Source: a virus. Taken from it: DNA of 64,000 bases. This document shows, piece after piece, positions 30,286-38,900 of the stretch (the stretch's first letter is position 1; every line of letters begins with the position of its first letter). The notes below the pieces were generated by a model. The model was not told where the DNA came from and did no database searches. It worked only from the letters and a program-made list of their open reading frames with translations. A program made the translations under genes and the position numbers. Where the stretch lies: IMG/VR virus record IMGVR_UViG_3300042934_000768, positions 1 through 64,000 of that record. One strand, written 5' to 3'.

Positions 30286-32385
30286 ATGAACAACAATCTT
30301 TTTCAAAAGCTTCTGAGCCTGCTTCCTGCAGGACCGAAGAAAGACGAGCTCGTGGCCAAGTATCTGAAGGCGCAGCAAGGGGCGAAAGCCAAAGACGGTC
30401 TTCATGACGTGTTCGAGTTTAAGGCTGCAGGTCACATCAAGATCGAGCAAATCGATGCCAGCGGCAACGTCGTCGGTGTTCTTGCCGATCAAGCAAACTT
30501 GGTCGTTAATGGCGCCGAGGAGATCCTGCTCCGTGCATTCTCTGGCGACCCGGACAAGATGCTCTACAAAATCCGTATCCCGAAAAATGCGGGCGATCTG
30601 GGTACAACGCCAACGAAGCGTTTTTACGCCTCTCTGGATGCGATTACCGAAACCGGAACCGACGGCACTGTTCGATTGAAATATGCGCCGAATGAATACT
30701 GGAAGGCCGTGGACGACAGCGAGTTCAACATCTCTTATAGCTATCGCCCTCAGATCGTGTATCTGAGAGAAGAGACCTCCGATGTTGCCGGCAAAAAGGC
30801 ATTTCGGATCTACTTCAAAGCGCCGAGTCCGTCTGGCTACTACCCGCTCATTTCGGAAATTCACAGCTCGCAGACGAACCTATTCATCGGGATCGGCGAC
30901 GGCGAGAACTATGCGGTCGATCTGGCTGACAGCCGACTGACTTACTCGGCCGGATGGGCAACCGATTCTGCCGGTAAAAAGACTTCGACGCTTGACGACT
31001 CGATCGTCTTCAACCAAAAAATCAGCAACTTCGTTTTGGGCTACCAGGCATCGGACAAATCCGGCGCATTCGAAGTATATGTCAACGACGTGCTGAAGGA
31101 AACGGTTGATGCATATGACTCCGCCGCTGCGGTGCCGGTTGCAAAAACGTTCAGCATGAAGGGCTTGGACCATGAGGAGCTCCAGAAGATTGAGATCAAG
31201 TTTGTGGGAACCGACCAAGTTACTGGCTCCTCGCTAGTTGTGACCGCTATTCGATTTGACGCACTTGCCAAAAACATGAGCGGACTGATCCATGAACTGG
31301 AAAACTTCACGACGAGCTTTCAGACGCAAACGGCATACAACACGACGAACCAGGCGCCGTTCACGATTCAGCTAGCCAACTTCCCGGTGAAGGCGAACAC
31401 CTTGTCCATCTATTACGAGGGGCAACTGTACGAGAAAGTTGGCACCAAGTCGGAGGTAGCCGAGGGCAAATACTTCTTGGATGATAAAGCCGGCGTAGTG
31501 CATTTCAACCGCACGTTGAGCGGACTGATGGTTGCCTATGACACGACAGGCGAATTTGTGCTCTTGAAGCCGCTCAGCGCAGTACAATCGATCACGTTTC
31601 AACGGGATATCAAGAACGATCAGCTTGCTCGGGTCAATAGCTCGAACAAAAACCTTGTGCTCTCGGCCATCCCGTACACGTCGGGCCTGGTTTTGAAAAA
31701 GGTTAACGGGGCAACGGTAACGCCGCTGACGACTTCGGACTACACCATTACCGATCCGGTACAAGGTACAATTACGCTGAATGTGGGCTTGGCGGAAAGC
31801 GAGTATGTGCTGGCTGATTATCGCTCAAACATCCCGGCGAAAGCCTTGACGGTCGAAACGGATGTCGAGAAGGCCAGAGGCTTCGACTTCAATACGCAAA
31901 CCCAGCTGACGTTCGTGACGGAGGCGAAAAGCTTCGGCGACGGTAAGATTTGCGTGGACCCTGCCAATAAGAAGCGCATTATCTTCAGCGACAAGCGAGC
32001 AACCGGTGAAGCAATCCAGGATTTCGAGATCTTGTACAACACACCAGCGGCGCCTGGAGCGGTTACAGGCTACACTCGCCAAGTGATCGAGAAGCCGAAA
32101 GCCGGCATTGCGTACCCTTGGTACCAGCTGGATAAAGGTTCGGTAGCGTTTATTACGGAGTTCCCTGAGAACGTCCCGAATTACAACGTAACGATCCGGG
32201 AAATGATCCTGGCCAACGGCCCGAGGCTAGATGACAAGATCGACGGATTCACGAACTACCCGGTAGATGCGTTCTCCATCGTTCGTGTCGGCGATACCCG
32301 CAAAGAAGTCAGCACGGGAGTGCGTATTACATGGACCATCACGCTGCTTAACAAAGACGGCGATCCGTTCTACGGCGGATATTAA
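30286..32385 (+). CDS. Beta-rich virion protein, paralogue of the next gene (699 aa)
   Basis: After a short helical start, residues ~45-80 (GHIKIEQ, LVVNGAEEILL, DPDKMLYKI) match in pattern the N-terminus of the 577-aa neighbour. The C-terminus ends in a similar TGVRITWTITL strand. In between are several Ig- or jelly-roll-like beta domains. Likely a fibre, neck appendage or capsid surface protein. Codon use resembles the capsid genes, consistent with high expression. Confidence 0.6.
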   Translation: MNNNLFQKLLSLLPAGPKKDELVAKYLKAQQGAKAKDGLHDVFEFKAAGHIKIEQIDASGNVVGVLADQANLVVNGAEEILLRAFSGDPDKMLYKIRIPKNAGDLGTTPTKRFYASLDAITETGTDGTVRLKYAPNEYWKAVDDSEFNISYSYRPQIVYLREETSDVAGKKAFRIYFKAPSPSGYYPLISEIHSSQTNLFIGIGDGENYAVDLADSRLTYSAGWATDSAGKKTSTLDDSIVFNQKISNFVLGYQASDKSGAFEVYVNDVLKETVDAYDSAAAVPVAKTFSMKGLDHEELQKIEIKFVGTDQVTGSSLVVTAIRFDALAKNMSGLIHELENFTTSFQTQTAYNTTNQAPFTIQLANFPVKANTLSIYYEGQLYEKVGTKSEVAEGKYFLDDKAGVVHFNRTLSGLMVAYDTTGEFVLLKPLSAVQSITFQRDIKNDQLARVNSSNKNLVLSAIPYTSGLVLKKVNGATVTPLTTSDYTITDPVQGTITLNVGLAESEYVLADYRSNIPAKALTVETDVEKARGFDFNTQTQLTFVTEAKSFGDGKICVDPANKKRIIFSDKRATGEAIQDFEILYNTPAAPGAVTGYTRQVIEKPKAGIAYPWYQLDKGSVAFITEFPENVPNYNVTIREMILANGPRLDDKIDGFTNYPVDAFSIVRVGDTRKEVSTGVRITWTITLLNKDGDPFYGGY

Positions 32386-32406
32386 TCGACAAGGAGGGAT
32401 ACTGCA

Positions 32407-34140
32407 ATGAATGATCAAATGCAACTTACTGCCAAGGGTAGGGTCAAACTGGAGCTTTACAACGAGAAAGACGAAGTGACCTTCACCAAGGAAAAGAAGA
32501 ACCTTGTGGTTCTGACTGCAAATGAAATCGTTGGCGACGTGATGTCGGATCCGGCAAAAATGGTCAGAGCCAACGCCGTGGACAAAGGCGACTCCTTGCA
32601 GACACCGGGAGCGGACGGCTTCTTCGTTTTCGACCTGAAAAAGGCTCGTGAAGCAAACGGCTCCTATGAGATCGACAAGGGCGGCACCAATACGGTGAAG
32701 GATCTGAAAATCCCGGACGCCGGAGTCATCACCGAGCTGTATAAGGTGACGGCTAACGGCGCTGACCTGGTGATCAACCAAGACGTATTCATCAAAGACG
32801 CTGACAAGGCGGAGCTCGTTTTCAAAACGGCGCCGCTGAATCAGGTCAAAGTGGAGTTCCGTCATGTGAAAAATCCGTACTCCGAGATCGTGGCGGGGAC
32901 GGAAGTCATCAAAGTGAACGGTGAGGCGTTTGCGCAAGGTATTACGCCATCTGATGCCGACAAGACGTACACGATCGACTATAGAACCGGTATCGTCAAA
33001 TTTGAAACCGGCAAGTTCAACGTCGAAGCGAAATACGTCTTCAAGATCAAATATGCGCTTGGTTTCATGGGGATCGGCGGAAAGCCAGCCGTTCATCCAG
33101 TCGGAAAGCCGGTGGAGTTTTCCAACGGCGACAAGCTGATGAAGTCCATGGCCAACGAATATGCGGGCAGCCGTTCTGCGATCCAATACCCAGCTGCGGT
33201 AAGTAAAGGTGACCCGGAGATCCAGGTGCTTCCGACCAAGCCTGCAGCCTATGTGGAGAAGCAGCAGATCTTTACCGCCAACGGGACAGTGGACGTGTTC
33301 AACGTCAACAACAGCGGCAAAGTGGCCGGCATCGTCAGCATCAAGGTCAATGGCACCAACGTAACCGCTGGCGCTACGATCCAAAATGCGGTTGATGGCA
33401 CGATCAAGCTGGCATCCAAACCGCCATCCGGCGCATCGGTCGATATCGTTTACCAGGAGCAGGTGAACACGGATTACTTGAACTACTACTTGGCTGAAGG
33501 TCCGGTGGTGGAGCTGGTTTCCGTAAAGCACCAGGCATTCGACAACACGGTGACGGCCTACAAGATCGAGCCGGGCACAGGCGGACTGGAAGTCGGCAAG
33601 GGCGATGTATGGCTGGTGAACCCGACGCAAGGGATCGTGCAGTTTAACGAGTATCCGACACAAGGCGTCCCCGTTCAAACACCGGGCCAGCTGACAATCG
33701 AGTACCGGATCAACTCGGGATCCGTGGTTCAATATATCGCCGATTTCCCGAAAGGCGTGCCGGGGCCGATGCTTCAGGAAGAGCCAAATGAGGTACTGGC
33801 GGTAAAAGCGGGAGTCGTCACTTACGCCCTTAATCATGCGATCGCTAAAGGCTCGGATGGCAACTTCATCGTAGAGGTAAAAATCAACGACACCGTGATG
33901 ACCCGTGGATCGCAATACAGCATCTCCTCGGATGGGAAACAAATTACCTTTACTACAAGTCCTTCGGTATCGGATGCGATTGTAGTGAAATACAGCTGGC
34001 TAAATGAAACGCATGAGATCTACCAAGTGGCCATGTTTACGGAGCAGGAAGGCGGCAAGATGTTCAACATCAGCGGCGTCGGCCCAGTCACAAAGGACAA
34101 GAACACCGGGATGAGACTCACATGGTCTGTCACGTATTAA
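32407..34140 (+). CDS. Beta-rich virion protein, paralogue of the previous gene (577 aa)
   Basis: Strong AAGGAGGG site. Same frame of motifs as its neighbour (GRVKLEL, LVVLTANEIV, DPAKMV near the start; TGMRLTWSVTY at the end), with repeated beta domains in the middle. Probably arose by duplication and may form mixed assemblies with the neighbour. Function inferred from position only. Confidence 0.6.
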   Translation: MNDQMQLTAKGRVKLELYNEKDEVTFTKEKKNLVVLTANEIVGDVMSDPAKMVRANAVDKGDSLQTPGADGFFVFDLKKAREANGSYEIDKGGTNTVKDLKIPDAGVITELYKVTANGADLVINQDVFIKDADKAELVFKTAPLNQVKVEFRHVKNPYSEIVAGTEVIKVNGEAFAQGITPSDADKTYTIDYRTGIVKFETGKFNVEAKYVFKIKYALGFMGIGGKPAVHPVGKPVEFSNGDKLMKSMANEYAGSRSAIQYPAAVSKGDPEIQVLPTKPAAYVEKQQIFTANGTVDVFNVNNSGKVAGIVSIKVNGTNVTAGATIQNAVDGTIKLASKPPSGASVDIVYQEQVNTDYLNYYLAEGPVVELVSVKHQAFDNTVTAYKIEPGTGGLEVGKGDVWLVNPTQGIVQFNEYPTQGVPVQTPGQLTIEYRINSGSVVQYIADFPKGVPGPMLQEEPNEVLAVKAGVVTYALNHAIAKGSDGNFIVEVKINDTVMTRGSQYSISSDGKQITFTTSPSVSDAIVVKYSWLNETHEIYQVAMFTEQEGGKMFNISGVGPVTKDKNTGMRLTWSVTY

Positions 34141-34155
34141 TGGGGCGGTGATTAT

Positions 34156-34668
34156 ATGGCAACACCAAACTACATGAAACGGATCGCCTTTCTGGATGGT
34201 CAGGTCCTGCATGACTTTCACCTGAATACCATGCAGGCCAATATCTCTGAGGCGATCAAGCTCAAAACGACACGAGAGCGCTACGACATGTTGCTATTGG
34301 TATCGCCGTATAAATACTATTTTTCCGAAGCCTTTACGGATGATAGTTTACGTGACCCGTCGAGTACAGCTGAGCGAAACCCGCTCAGCTTCACGGTGAA
34401 TGCCGACTCGTGGGTCACGCCCCTCTTGCAGTTGCCGGAGAACACCGATGAGCTATACATCCTCGCCAACATGGAGGAGGATCCGGAATACGGTTCCTTT
34501 GTGAAGTTCTTCTACCGGCACTCGACATCCAGTGCGTGGACAGAAGCGGGCACGGATAGAGCAATTTATCTCAGCGGCGCAAAGAAAGCTGTGCAGATCA
34601 AGGCGGAATGCCGGTACACCGGAACGACTCGCCCAACGCTGTACGATTTCTGTCTAATGTGGAAGTAA
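34156..34668 (+). CDS. Hypothetical virion protein (170 aa)
   Basis: Starts with MATPNYMKRIAFLDGQVLHDFHLN. A DFHLN-type opening like this is seen in phage fibre or baseplate-attachment proteins, but I cannot assign a family. Beta-rich C-terminus. Packed 16 nt after the previous gene. Confidence 0.55.
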   Translation: MATPNYMKRIAFLDGQVLHDFHLNTMQANISEAIKLKTTRERYDMLLLVSPYKYYFSEAFTDDSLRDPSSTAERNPLSFTVNADSWVTPLLQLPENTDELYILANMEEDPEYGSFVKFFYRHSTSSAWTEAGTDRAIYLSGAKKAVQIKAECRYTGTTRPTLYDFCLMWK

Positions 34669-34681
34669 GGAGGGGATTGGC

Positions 34682-34987
34682 GTGGCACATGTCCAACCGC
34701 ATCCCAGATTTCCCCTGATCCGGATGAAAGTCGGTGTAATGGCCGACTTCTCCGGTTCTAATCAGGTTTTTCAAGAGGAACCGGTCGGGGTGAAAGATGG
34801 AGTCAACAGGCTGTTCAATTTGAAAAACGAGCCGATGAAGGACACGGAATTGGTGTTCAAGAACGGCATGATGATGCGCAAAGGCACGGATAACGATTAT
34901 GTGCTGAACGGGAAGGATATTCTGTTCGCCGAAGCACCCGGGCCTTTCACGGTTATCGTCGTGAATTACAAATTCTTTGGAGGGTGA
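34682..34987 (+). CDS. Small beta-rich protein (101 aa)
   Basis: GTG start after GGAGGGG. Contains a pattern common in phage structural proteins, DGVNRLFNLKNEP-x-MKDTELVFKNG, where a short beta hairpin domain repeats in larger virion proteins. Its stop overlaps the ATG of the next gene. Confidence 0.55.
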   Translation: MAHVQPHPRFPLIRMKVGVMADFSGSNQVFQEEPVGVKDGVNRLFNLKNEPMKDTELVFKNGMMMRKGTDNDYVLNGKDILFAEAPGPFTVIVVNYKFFGG

Positions 34988-35865
34988 TGGCCGTGTATAG
35001 AGAGATGGTTCTGCGTACCGACCCCCACCACACGGCACAAAAAGTTCCGCTCGACAAGCCGATGCAAGTGGTCTTCATGGTGGACATCAATGTGCAGACG
35101 CTCGATGAGGGTAGTGTCATGTTGTTCAACATGGGCGAGCAGAAGACGGAGCCGGTCCAAATCGAGTACCGGAAGCGAACGATGCAAATCACGCCGGTCC
35201 ATCCGCTTCAGCCGCTGACGAACTATCAGCTCAAGGTGGTTGGTGGGGAAGACGGGATCAAGGATATAACAGGGCAGATGATGCCGGACACGTTCGTGAT
35301 CGATTTCCATAGCGATGACGTGAAGGAGATCAAGCCGCCGGTGCTGCTGGCACCAACCGATCAATCGGAGCTTGTGACGGATCCTCAGTTCAGCTGGAGC
35401 CCCGCAGAGCATGCGTACTACTACCAGTTGGAGATCTCCAAGAGCAATACCTTCGATGTATTGGTTTGGCCAAAAGAGCCGAATCGTATCTTTGAGACGA
35501 ACGTGATTCCGGAATATAAGCTGGAGAACGGCACTTATTACGCCAGAATCCGATCGGTCAAGGATGACGGAATCCGCAGTGCTTACACCAAGCCGATCCA
35601 ATTCCTGTACAGCGGAGCTGCGGCGAATCTGGCCGTGGCCGACCAGGAGCCCGAACAGGACCAGCTGAACAGTCTTCAGGATCACTTTGCCTACCAGTTG
35701 CAAAATATGGCGGGTGCTTTAAGTGTGATTCAGGTAAGCCCCGCATCTAACACCGTGAACCTGCCGATTGCCCAAATTAAGGAAATCGTCATTGAGTTCA
35801 GTGAAGATGTGGATCCGGCGAGCCTCAAGCCTGAATGGTTCTATGTTGTGGCTGAGCGGAATTAG
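34987..35865 (+). CDS. Ig/FN3-domain virion protein, 5' fragment of a split gene
   Basis: About 292 aa. Order: an SbsA-type Ig-like domain (~10-100; PLDKPMQVVFMVD ... PLTNYQLKV), a fibronectin-like domain (~115-205), a linker, then a second SbsA-type domain beginning VIQVSPASNTVNLP that is cut off after EWFYVVAER. The missing strands are found at the start of the gene at 37669 (VILKITESLKLNHNYVIVLD). Reading past the junction in that gene's frame gives KDGVAIMIPLDE, which completes the domain. Inferred: one ancestral gene of roughly 545 codons interrupted by the cargo at about 35856-37640. Confidence 0.75.
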   Translation: MAVYREMVLRTDPHHTAQKVPLDKPMQVVFMVDINVQTLDEGSVMLFNMGEQKTEPVQIEYRKRTMQITPVHPLQPLTNYQLKVVGGEDGIKDITGQMMPDTFVIDFHSDDVKEIKPPVLLAPTDQSELVTDPQFSWSPAEHAYYYQLEISKSNTFDVLVWPKEPNRIFETNVIPEYKLENGTYYARIRSVKDDGIRSAYTKPIQFLYSGAAANLAVADQEPEQDQLNSLQDHFAYQLQNMAGALSVIQVSPASNTVNLPIAQIKEIVIEFSEDVDPASLKPEWFYVVAERN

Positions 35866-35917
35866 AGATATCAGGGATTTAACAGAAACCCAAATAAGCC
35901 AAAGAGGGGATGCAAAA

Positions 35918-36418
35918 ATGAACACCTTTCTAATTTTTCTTCAAGTTTTTGCTGCAACAACGATGTTAATTTCAGGTGTGGCCAAGTTAATATCATTGTT
36001 GTCCTTTCAAGAAACGCTGAAGCAGCTCGGATTTCACGAAAAGTGGGTTAAGAGTGTATCGTTTGCGGTTCCGGCAGCTGAAATTGTGATCTCAATATTA
36101 ATGTTCACTCCAAGTGCCGTTCTAATTGGTGCATCTTTCATTTTGATAATGCTCGTAGGATTTGGCTGGTCGGTCTGGAAGGCGAAGGGGAAAAATGTGA
36201 AATGTAATTGTTTCGGTGCGCTCTCTTCCGAGTATTTAGGGCTGGGCACAATTGCGAGAATTATTGCTCTTGCGATCATCGCATTAGCCCTTCTATTCAT
36301 TGACCAGATACCGACTGGAAGTTTTATTGAGATATTCCTTGCCATAAGCACTTCGATCACCATTTTGGCAATCTATTTGCTCATCATTGAAAGCAAGATA
36401 TTTCATGGAAAGGAATGA
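35918..36418 (+). CDS. MauE/DoxX-like redox-associated membrane protein
   Basis: A 166-aa protein with four hydrophobic segments (about 2-25, 44-68, 72-90, 110-160). The motif C-N-C-F-G at ~96-100 follows the second pair, as in MauE-type proteins. Established: MauE works with the thioredoxin-like MauD to form disulfides in the Cys-rich small subunit of methylamine dehydrogenase. Here it is followed by a thioredoxin-like gene and a Cys-rich peptide in the same order. Inferred: membrane electron partner for disulfide formation in that peptide. Confidence 0.75.
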   Translation: MNTFLIFLQVFAATTMLISGVAKLISLLSFQETLKQLGFHEKWVKSVSFAVPAAEIVISILMFTPSAVLIGASFILIMLVGFGWSVWKAKGKNVKCNCFGALSSEYLGLGTIARIIALAIIALALLFIDQIPTGSFIEIFLAISTSITILAIYLLIIESKIFHGKE

Positions 36419-36424
36419 CACCCA

Positions 36425-36970
36425 ATGGCACTATATTTTGGTCTTGCATTATGGCTGCTGGTCTTATTGAACACCGTTATCCTTATGAAACATATAAAGT
36501 TTGTTTCTAAAGTTAATGAGATGATCAGTAAGGCGCCAGAACGTCGAACGGTTCTTCATGGCACGGAGAAAGGTATTCCTGTCGAAGGTCAGATTCCAGT
36601 AACCCAAGTTAATGGAGTGGAGCTGTTCAAGCAAAGTAAGTCAAGAACATTGCTTTTGTTTACTGCCATAGGATGTAAGTCATGTAATGGCTTGTACCCG
36701 ATCCTCAAAACACTGACACAAAAATATCCGGATACCCACATCGTTGTCTTCATGAGGGGAAATCAAAAAGATATTGACGAAAAAATTCAAGAACATTTAA
36801 TCAACGTGCCGGTTGTGCAACTTGAAGACGAGTTCATAGAGCAAGCGAAAATTCAAAGTTTCCCTTTCGCTTATATCCTTGGGTCAGACAATAAAGTTTT
36901 AGGTAAAGCAGTTATTACTCTGCCAGAGCATCTTGACGAACTATATTCAAGAACCATTGAAAGGAGGTGA
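36425..36970 (+). CDS. Membrane-anchored thioredoxin-like protein
   Basis: A 181-aa protein: one N-terminal hydrophobic anchor (about 3-23), then a thioredoxin fold with active-site CKSC (~84-87) after a beta strand (TLLLFTAIG), and the later cis-Pro region near SFPFAYIL (~143-150). The layout matches MauD/ResA/TlpA-type extracytoplasmic oxidoreductases. Start is 6 nt after the MauE-like stop; its end overlaps the ribosome site of the peptide gene. Inferred role: oxidative folding of the 10-Cys peptide outside the membrane. Confidence 0.8.
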   Translation: MALYFGLALWLLVLLNTVILMKHIKFVSKVNEMISKAPERRTVLHGTEKGIPVEGQIPVTQVNGVELFKQSKSRTLLLFTAIGCKSCNGLYPILKTLTQKYPDTHIVVFMRGNQKDIDEKIQEHLINVPVVQLEDEFIEQAKIQSFPFAYILGSDNKVLGKAVITLPEHLDELYSRTIERR

Positions 36971-36975
36971 AAACG

Positions 36976-37338
36976 ATGCCTAACGAAAACGAGAAAAAAC
37001 AGGTACAAGACCAAAATACTAAGGACAAGGGTGATACAACCATGGAAAACAGGAAAATGTTTATCGTAAAGGAAAAAGTCGGCACTACTATCCAGATTGA
37101 TCAGGATAATCCTCCTAAAAACTTGCCGAAACCGGAAGGCGATGTTCAAGCTCAGTGCTGGTGGTGCTGCATTTTCGACAACCCCACTTCTTGCTCATAT
37201 TCCGGCTCTTCCTGCTCTGGCAACATTTGTGCTATCTATGAAGGCAATCAATACGTGTATGAGATGGAAGATTATTTCCACTGTCAGGACTGTAACGGCA
37301 GCTGGACGGAAACTGTTTCTGGCGGATGCGGCTGCTAA
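36976..37338 (+). CDS. Cys-rich secreted peptide precursor, bacteriocin candidate
   Basis: A 120-aa precursor behind a perfect AAAGGAGGTG. The first ~60 residues are charged and lack Cys, like a leader. The last ~60 residues hold ten Cys, beginning QCWWCC and ending GGCGC, enough for five disulfides. ATG 37042 is an alternative start that shortens the leader. No immunity or transporter gene is in the cassette. Coupling to MauE- and thioredoxin-like genes indicates a disulfide-stabilised product. Inferred: antimicrobial peptide or toxin encoded as lysogenic cargo; a redox-cofactor-bearing peptide is an alternative. Confidence 0.6.
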   Translation: MPNENEKKQVQDQNTKDKGDTTMENRKMFIVKEKVGTTIQIDQDNPPKNLPKPEGDVQAQCWWCCIFDNPTSCSYSGSSCSGNICAIYEGNQYVYEMEDYFHCQDCNGSWTETVSGGCGC

Positions 37339-37353
37339 AATAAAACGCCCTTT

Positions 37354-37385
37354 AATTCACCCCTTTGGTTCCAGAGGGGTGAATT
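37354..37385 (+). terminator. Terminator after the cargo operon
   Basis: 11-bp stem AATTCACCCCT/AGGGGTGAATT with a 10-nt loop, followed by ATCTTATC. Symmetric flanks mean it may act on both strands. Confidence 0.65.
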
Positions 37386-37572
37386 ATCTTATCGTTCAGA
37401 TGGTGTTATCCATAAAGCTGACCCTGCGGGTATTCAGAAGAATACAGCTAAAAACCTACAATTTCTTATGAATTATTAACCTATAATGAGCAAAATAGCC
37501 GAAATAATGCTGTTTTTCCACCAGAGGTAGGGATTGAGTTTTCCAAGATGATGGTGTTATTGCAACGAATCA
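37386..37572. other. Non-coding end of the insertion, with a possible gene remnant
   Basis: A frame at about 37388-37467 reads SYRSDGVIHKADPAGIQKN and ends LQFLMNY before a stop, in frame with the peptide gene but after its stop and terminator. It has no start or ribosome site and looks like the C-terminal scrap of another gene. The rest shows no feature. Confidence 0.35.
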
Positions 37573-37600
37573 TGCTACACTTGATTGTGAAATGCATTAC
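37573..37600 (+). promoter_or_regulatory. Extended -10 promoter with palindrome variant ahead of the 3' gene fragment
   Basis: TGC-TACACT (extended -10, ending 37581), then GAAATGCATTAC at 37589-37600, one mismatch from the phage palindrome and placed at the expected start. It would give the separated 3' half of the split gene its own phage-controlled transcription. Confidence 0.55.
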
Positions 37601-37668
37601 GCTAATCGAATGTAATTAAAGATAAAAAAACCAACTGTTAGATTGATCGAAAGGATGGTGTAGCTATC

Positions 37669-38418
37669 ATGATTCCGTTGGACGAAACGTATATTCCGCC
37701 AAAAGAGATGCGAATGAAGACGGGAATCGCCACGCCTTCGATTGATCCAAGCAACCCAAGAAAAGTGATCTTGAAAATCACGGAGTCGCTAAAACTCAAT
37801 CACAATTACGTGATTGTTTTAGATAAAGACATTAAATCCACATCGGGTGCGTCGTTGGGGCAGACGCAGATGGCCACATTCTCGACGGAGTATGCTCCTT
37901 TGTATGCCACACCTCTTGAGGTATTCGGCGTTATTAAGAAACTCTTTAGCCAATTCGAGCTATCTGATGTGTATCAGGCGTTGCGAAATGCTGGCCAGAA
38001 AGCACATCAGCTGCTCGGACAGATCCCAGATCCGAATGTAGTTCAGTTCAGGATGCTCACGGAGCGGGATGCTGCCTATTTCCCGGCAACCAAATTTGTG
38101 GTATATGAGGCAGCACGGGTGCTCCTGACCTCCTTGATTATGCGGATTGCCAACGATCAAGGGGTTGATACGAACGGTATTTCCGGGTCGGTAACGCTCG
38201 GCGATTTAACCGTGTCGGAGGGCACCAGCTCGGGTGGAGGTTCGGCAAAACCGGCGGATCCCACGACAATCGTGAAGAATGCCTTAACACAGCTGAACGA
38301 CGAGCATAAATTTTGGCAGGATGCGATGCTTGGCCGTAATCGCAGAGGGTACACGACTCCAGTCTCGACAGGGTTTCGAACTAGCGCCGGCAGCCCGACC
38401 ACCAGAGGCTTCGAGTAA
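37669..38418 (+). CDS. 3' fragment of the split Ig-domain virion protein
   Basis: A 249-aa protein with an AAAGGATGG site. Its first ~65 residues are the second half of an SbsA-type Ig-like domain, ending LDKDIKSTSG; the first half is in the 34987 gene. The following ~110 residues are helical (LSDVYQALRNAGQKAHQLLG), with a Gly/Ser linker and a polar tail. The open frame extends upstream of the ATG to a TAG near the insertion end, as expected if the gene was once continuous. Its stop overlaps the next ATG. Probably still made as a separate virion polypeptide. Confidence 0.7.
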   Translation: MIPLDETYIPPKEMRMKTGIATPSIDPSNPRKVILKITESLKLNHNYVIVLDKDIKSTSGASLGQTQMATFSTEYAPLYATPLEVFGVIKKLFSQFELSDVYQALRNAGQKAHQLLGQIPDPNVVQFRMLTERDAAYFPATKFVVYEAARVLLTSLIMRIANDQGVDTNGISGSVTLGDLTVSEGTSSGGGSAKPADPTTIVKNALTQLNDEHKFWQDAMLGRNRRGYTTPVSTGFRTSAGSPTTRGFE

Positions 38419-38900
38419 TGCGTGACCTGCGAAAAGACATGACGGAGATCCTGAACAAATACGGCCATCAGATCGTGTATATCCGTCAAGACAAACGATT
38501 CCGCTGCGACTGCTATTCTGAGCGAAGCGGGGAAGCCAGAGCAGACTGCCCGAAATGCTTTGGTACCACCTATAAAGTGAAGATCGAAAAGCATCTCACA
38601 AGGCGTAAAGTCAGTACCGTCCCGGAGACGCTGCCAGGTGTTCGCAAGACATCCGGGGGCGGGATGGTCGTGCCGACCACATACCAGTATTATCTCCTCT
38701 ATGACGTAGAGCCGCAGCGAGGCGACCTGATCCTTGAAGTGGAGTGGCAAGATGACATTCCAAGAGCGATCAAGGAGAAGCTGGCGATCAGCTTGCCGGA
38801 TCCCAAACAAGGGGCGACCGGGCGCATCGAGTTTTGGCAAGTCTACGTTAGAACGGACTGGAAAGGGGCGGAAGACAATGCAGCCCTCACCCAATCTTAG
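38418..38900 (+). CDS. Head-tail connector-type protein with a zinc ribbon
   Basis: A 160-aa protein. CDC at ~35-37 and CPKC at ~52-55 form a four-Cys zinc-ribbon-like unit, an arrangement seen in phage neck proteins. The rest is beta-rich. Start overlaps the previous stop (TAATG). Lies just before sheath and tail-completion genes, so a neck or tail-completion role is inferred. Confidence 0.6.
   Translation: MRDLRKDMTEILNKYGHQIVYIRQDKRFRCDCYSERSGEARADCPKCFGTTYKVKIEKHLTRRKVSTVPETLPGVRKTSGGGMVVPTTYQYYLLYDVEPQRGDLILEVEWQDDIPRAIKEKLAISLPDPKQGATGRIEFWQVYVRTDWKGAEDNAALTQS

Larger units (their letters stand above)
35857..37640 (+). mobile_element. AT-rich cargo insertion with a redox and Cys-rich peptide cassette
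   Basis: About 1.8 kb, visibly richer in A and T than its surroundings, carrying three coupled genes, a terminator and a promoter. It separates two halves of one Ig-like domain. No transposase, integrase or homing endonuclease is visible inside and no clear target duplication was seen, so the mechanism of entry is unknown. Boundaries are estimated from where the split domain stops and resumes. Confidence 0.65.

Noticed and set aside
32227-33942. A 571-codon minus-strand open frame opposite a virion gene
   Set aside because: Same reasoning: a mirror of biased codon use, with no ribosome site and no recognised domain.
35866-37668. A self-splicing group I or II intron explaining the split gene
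   Set aside because: I could not identify conserved intron core elements or a homing endonuclease, and the 3' half has its own promoter and ribosome site; left as an insertion, though splicing should be tested.
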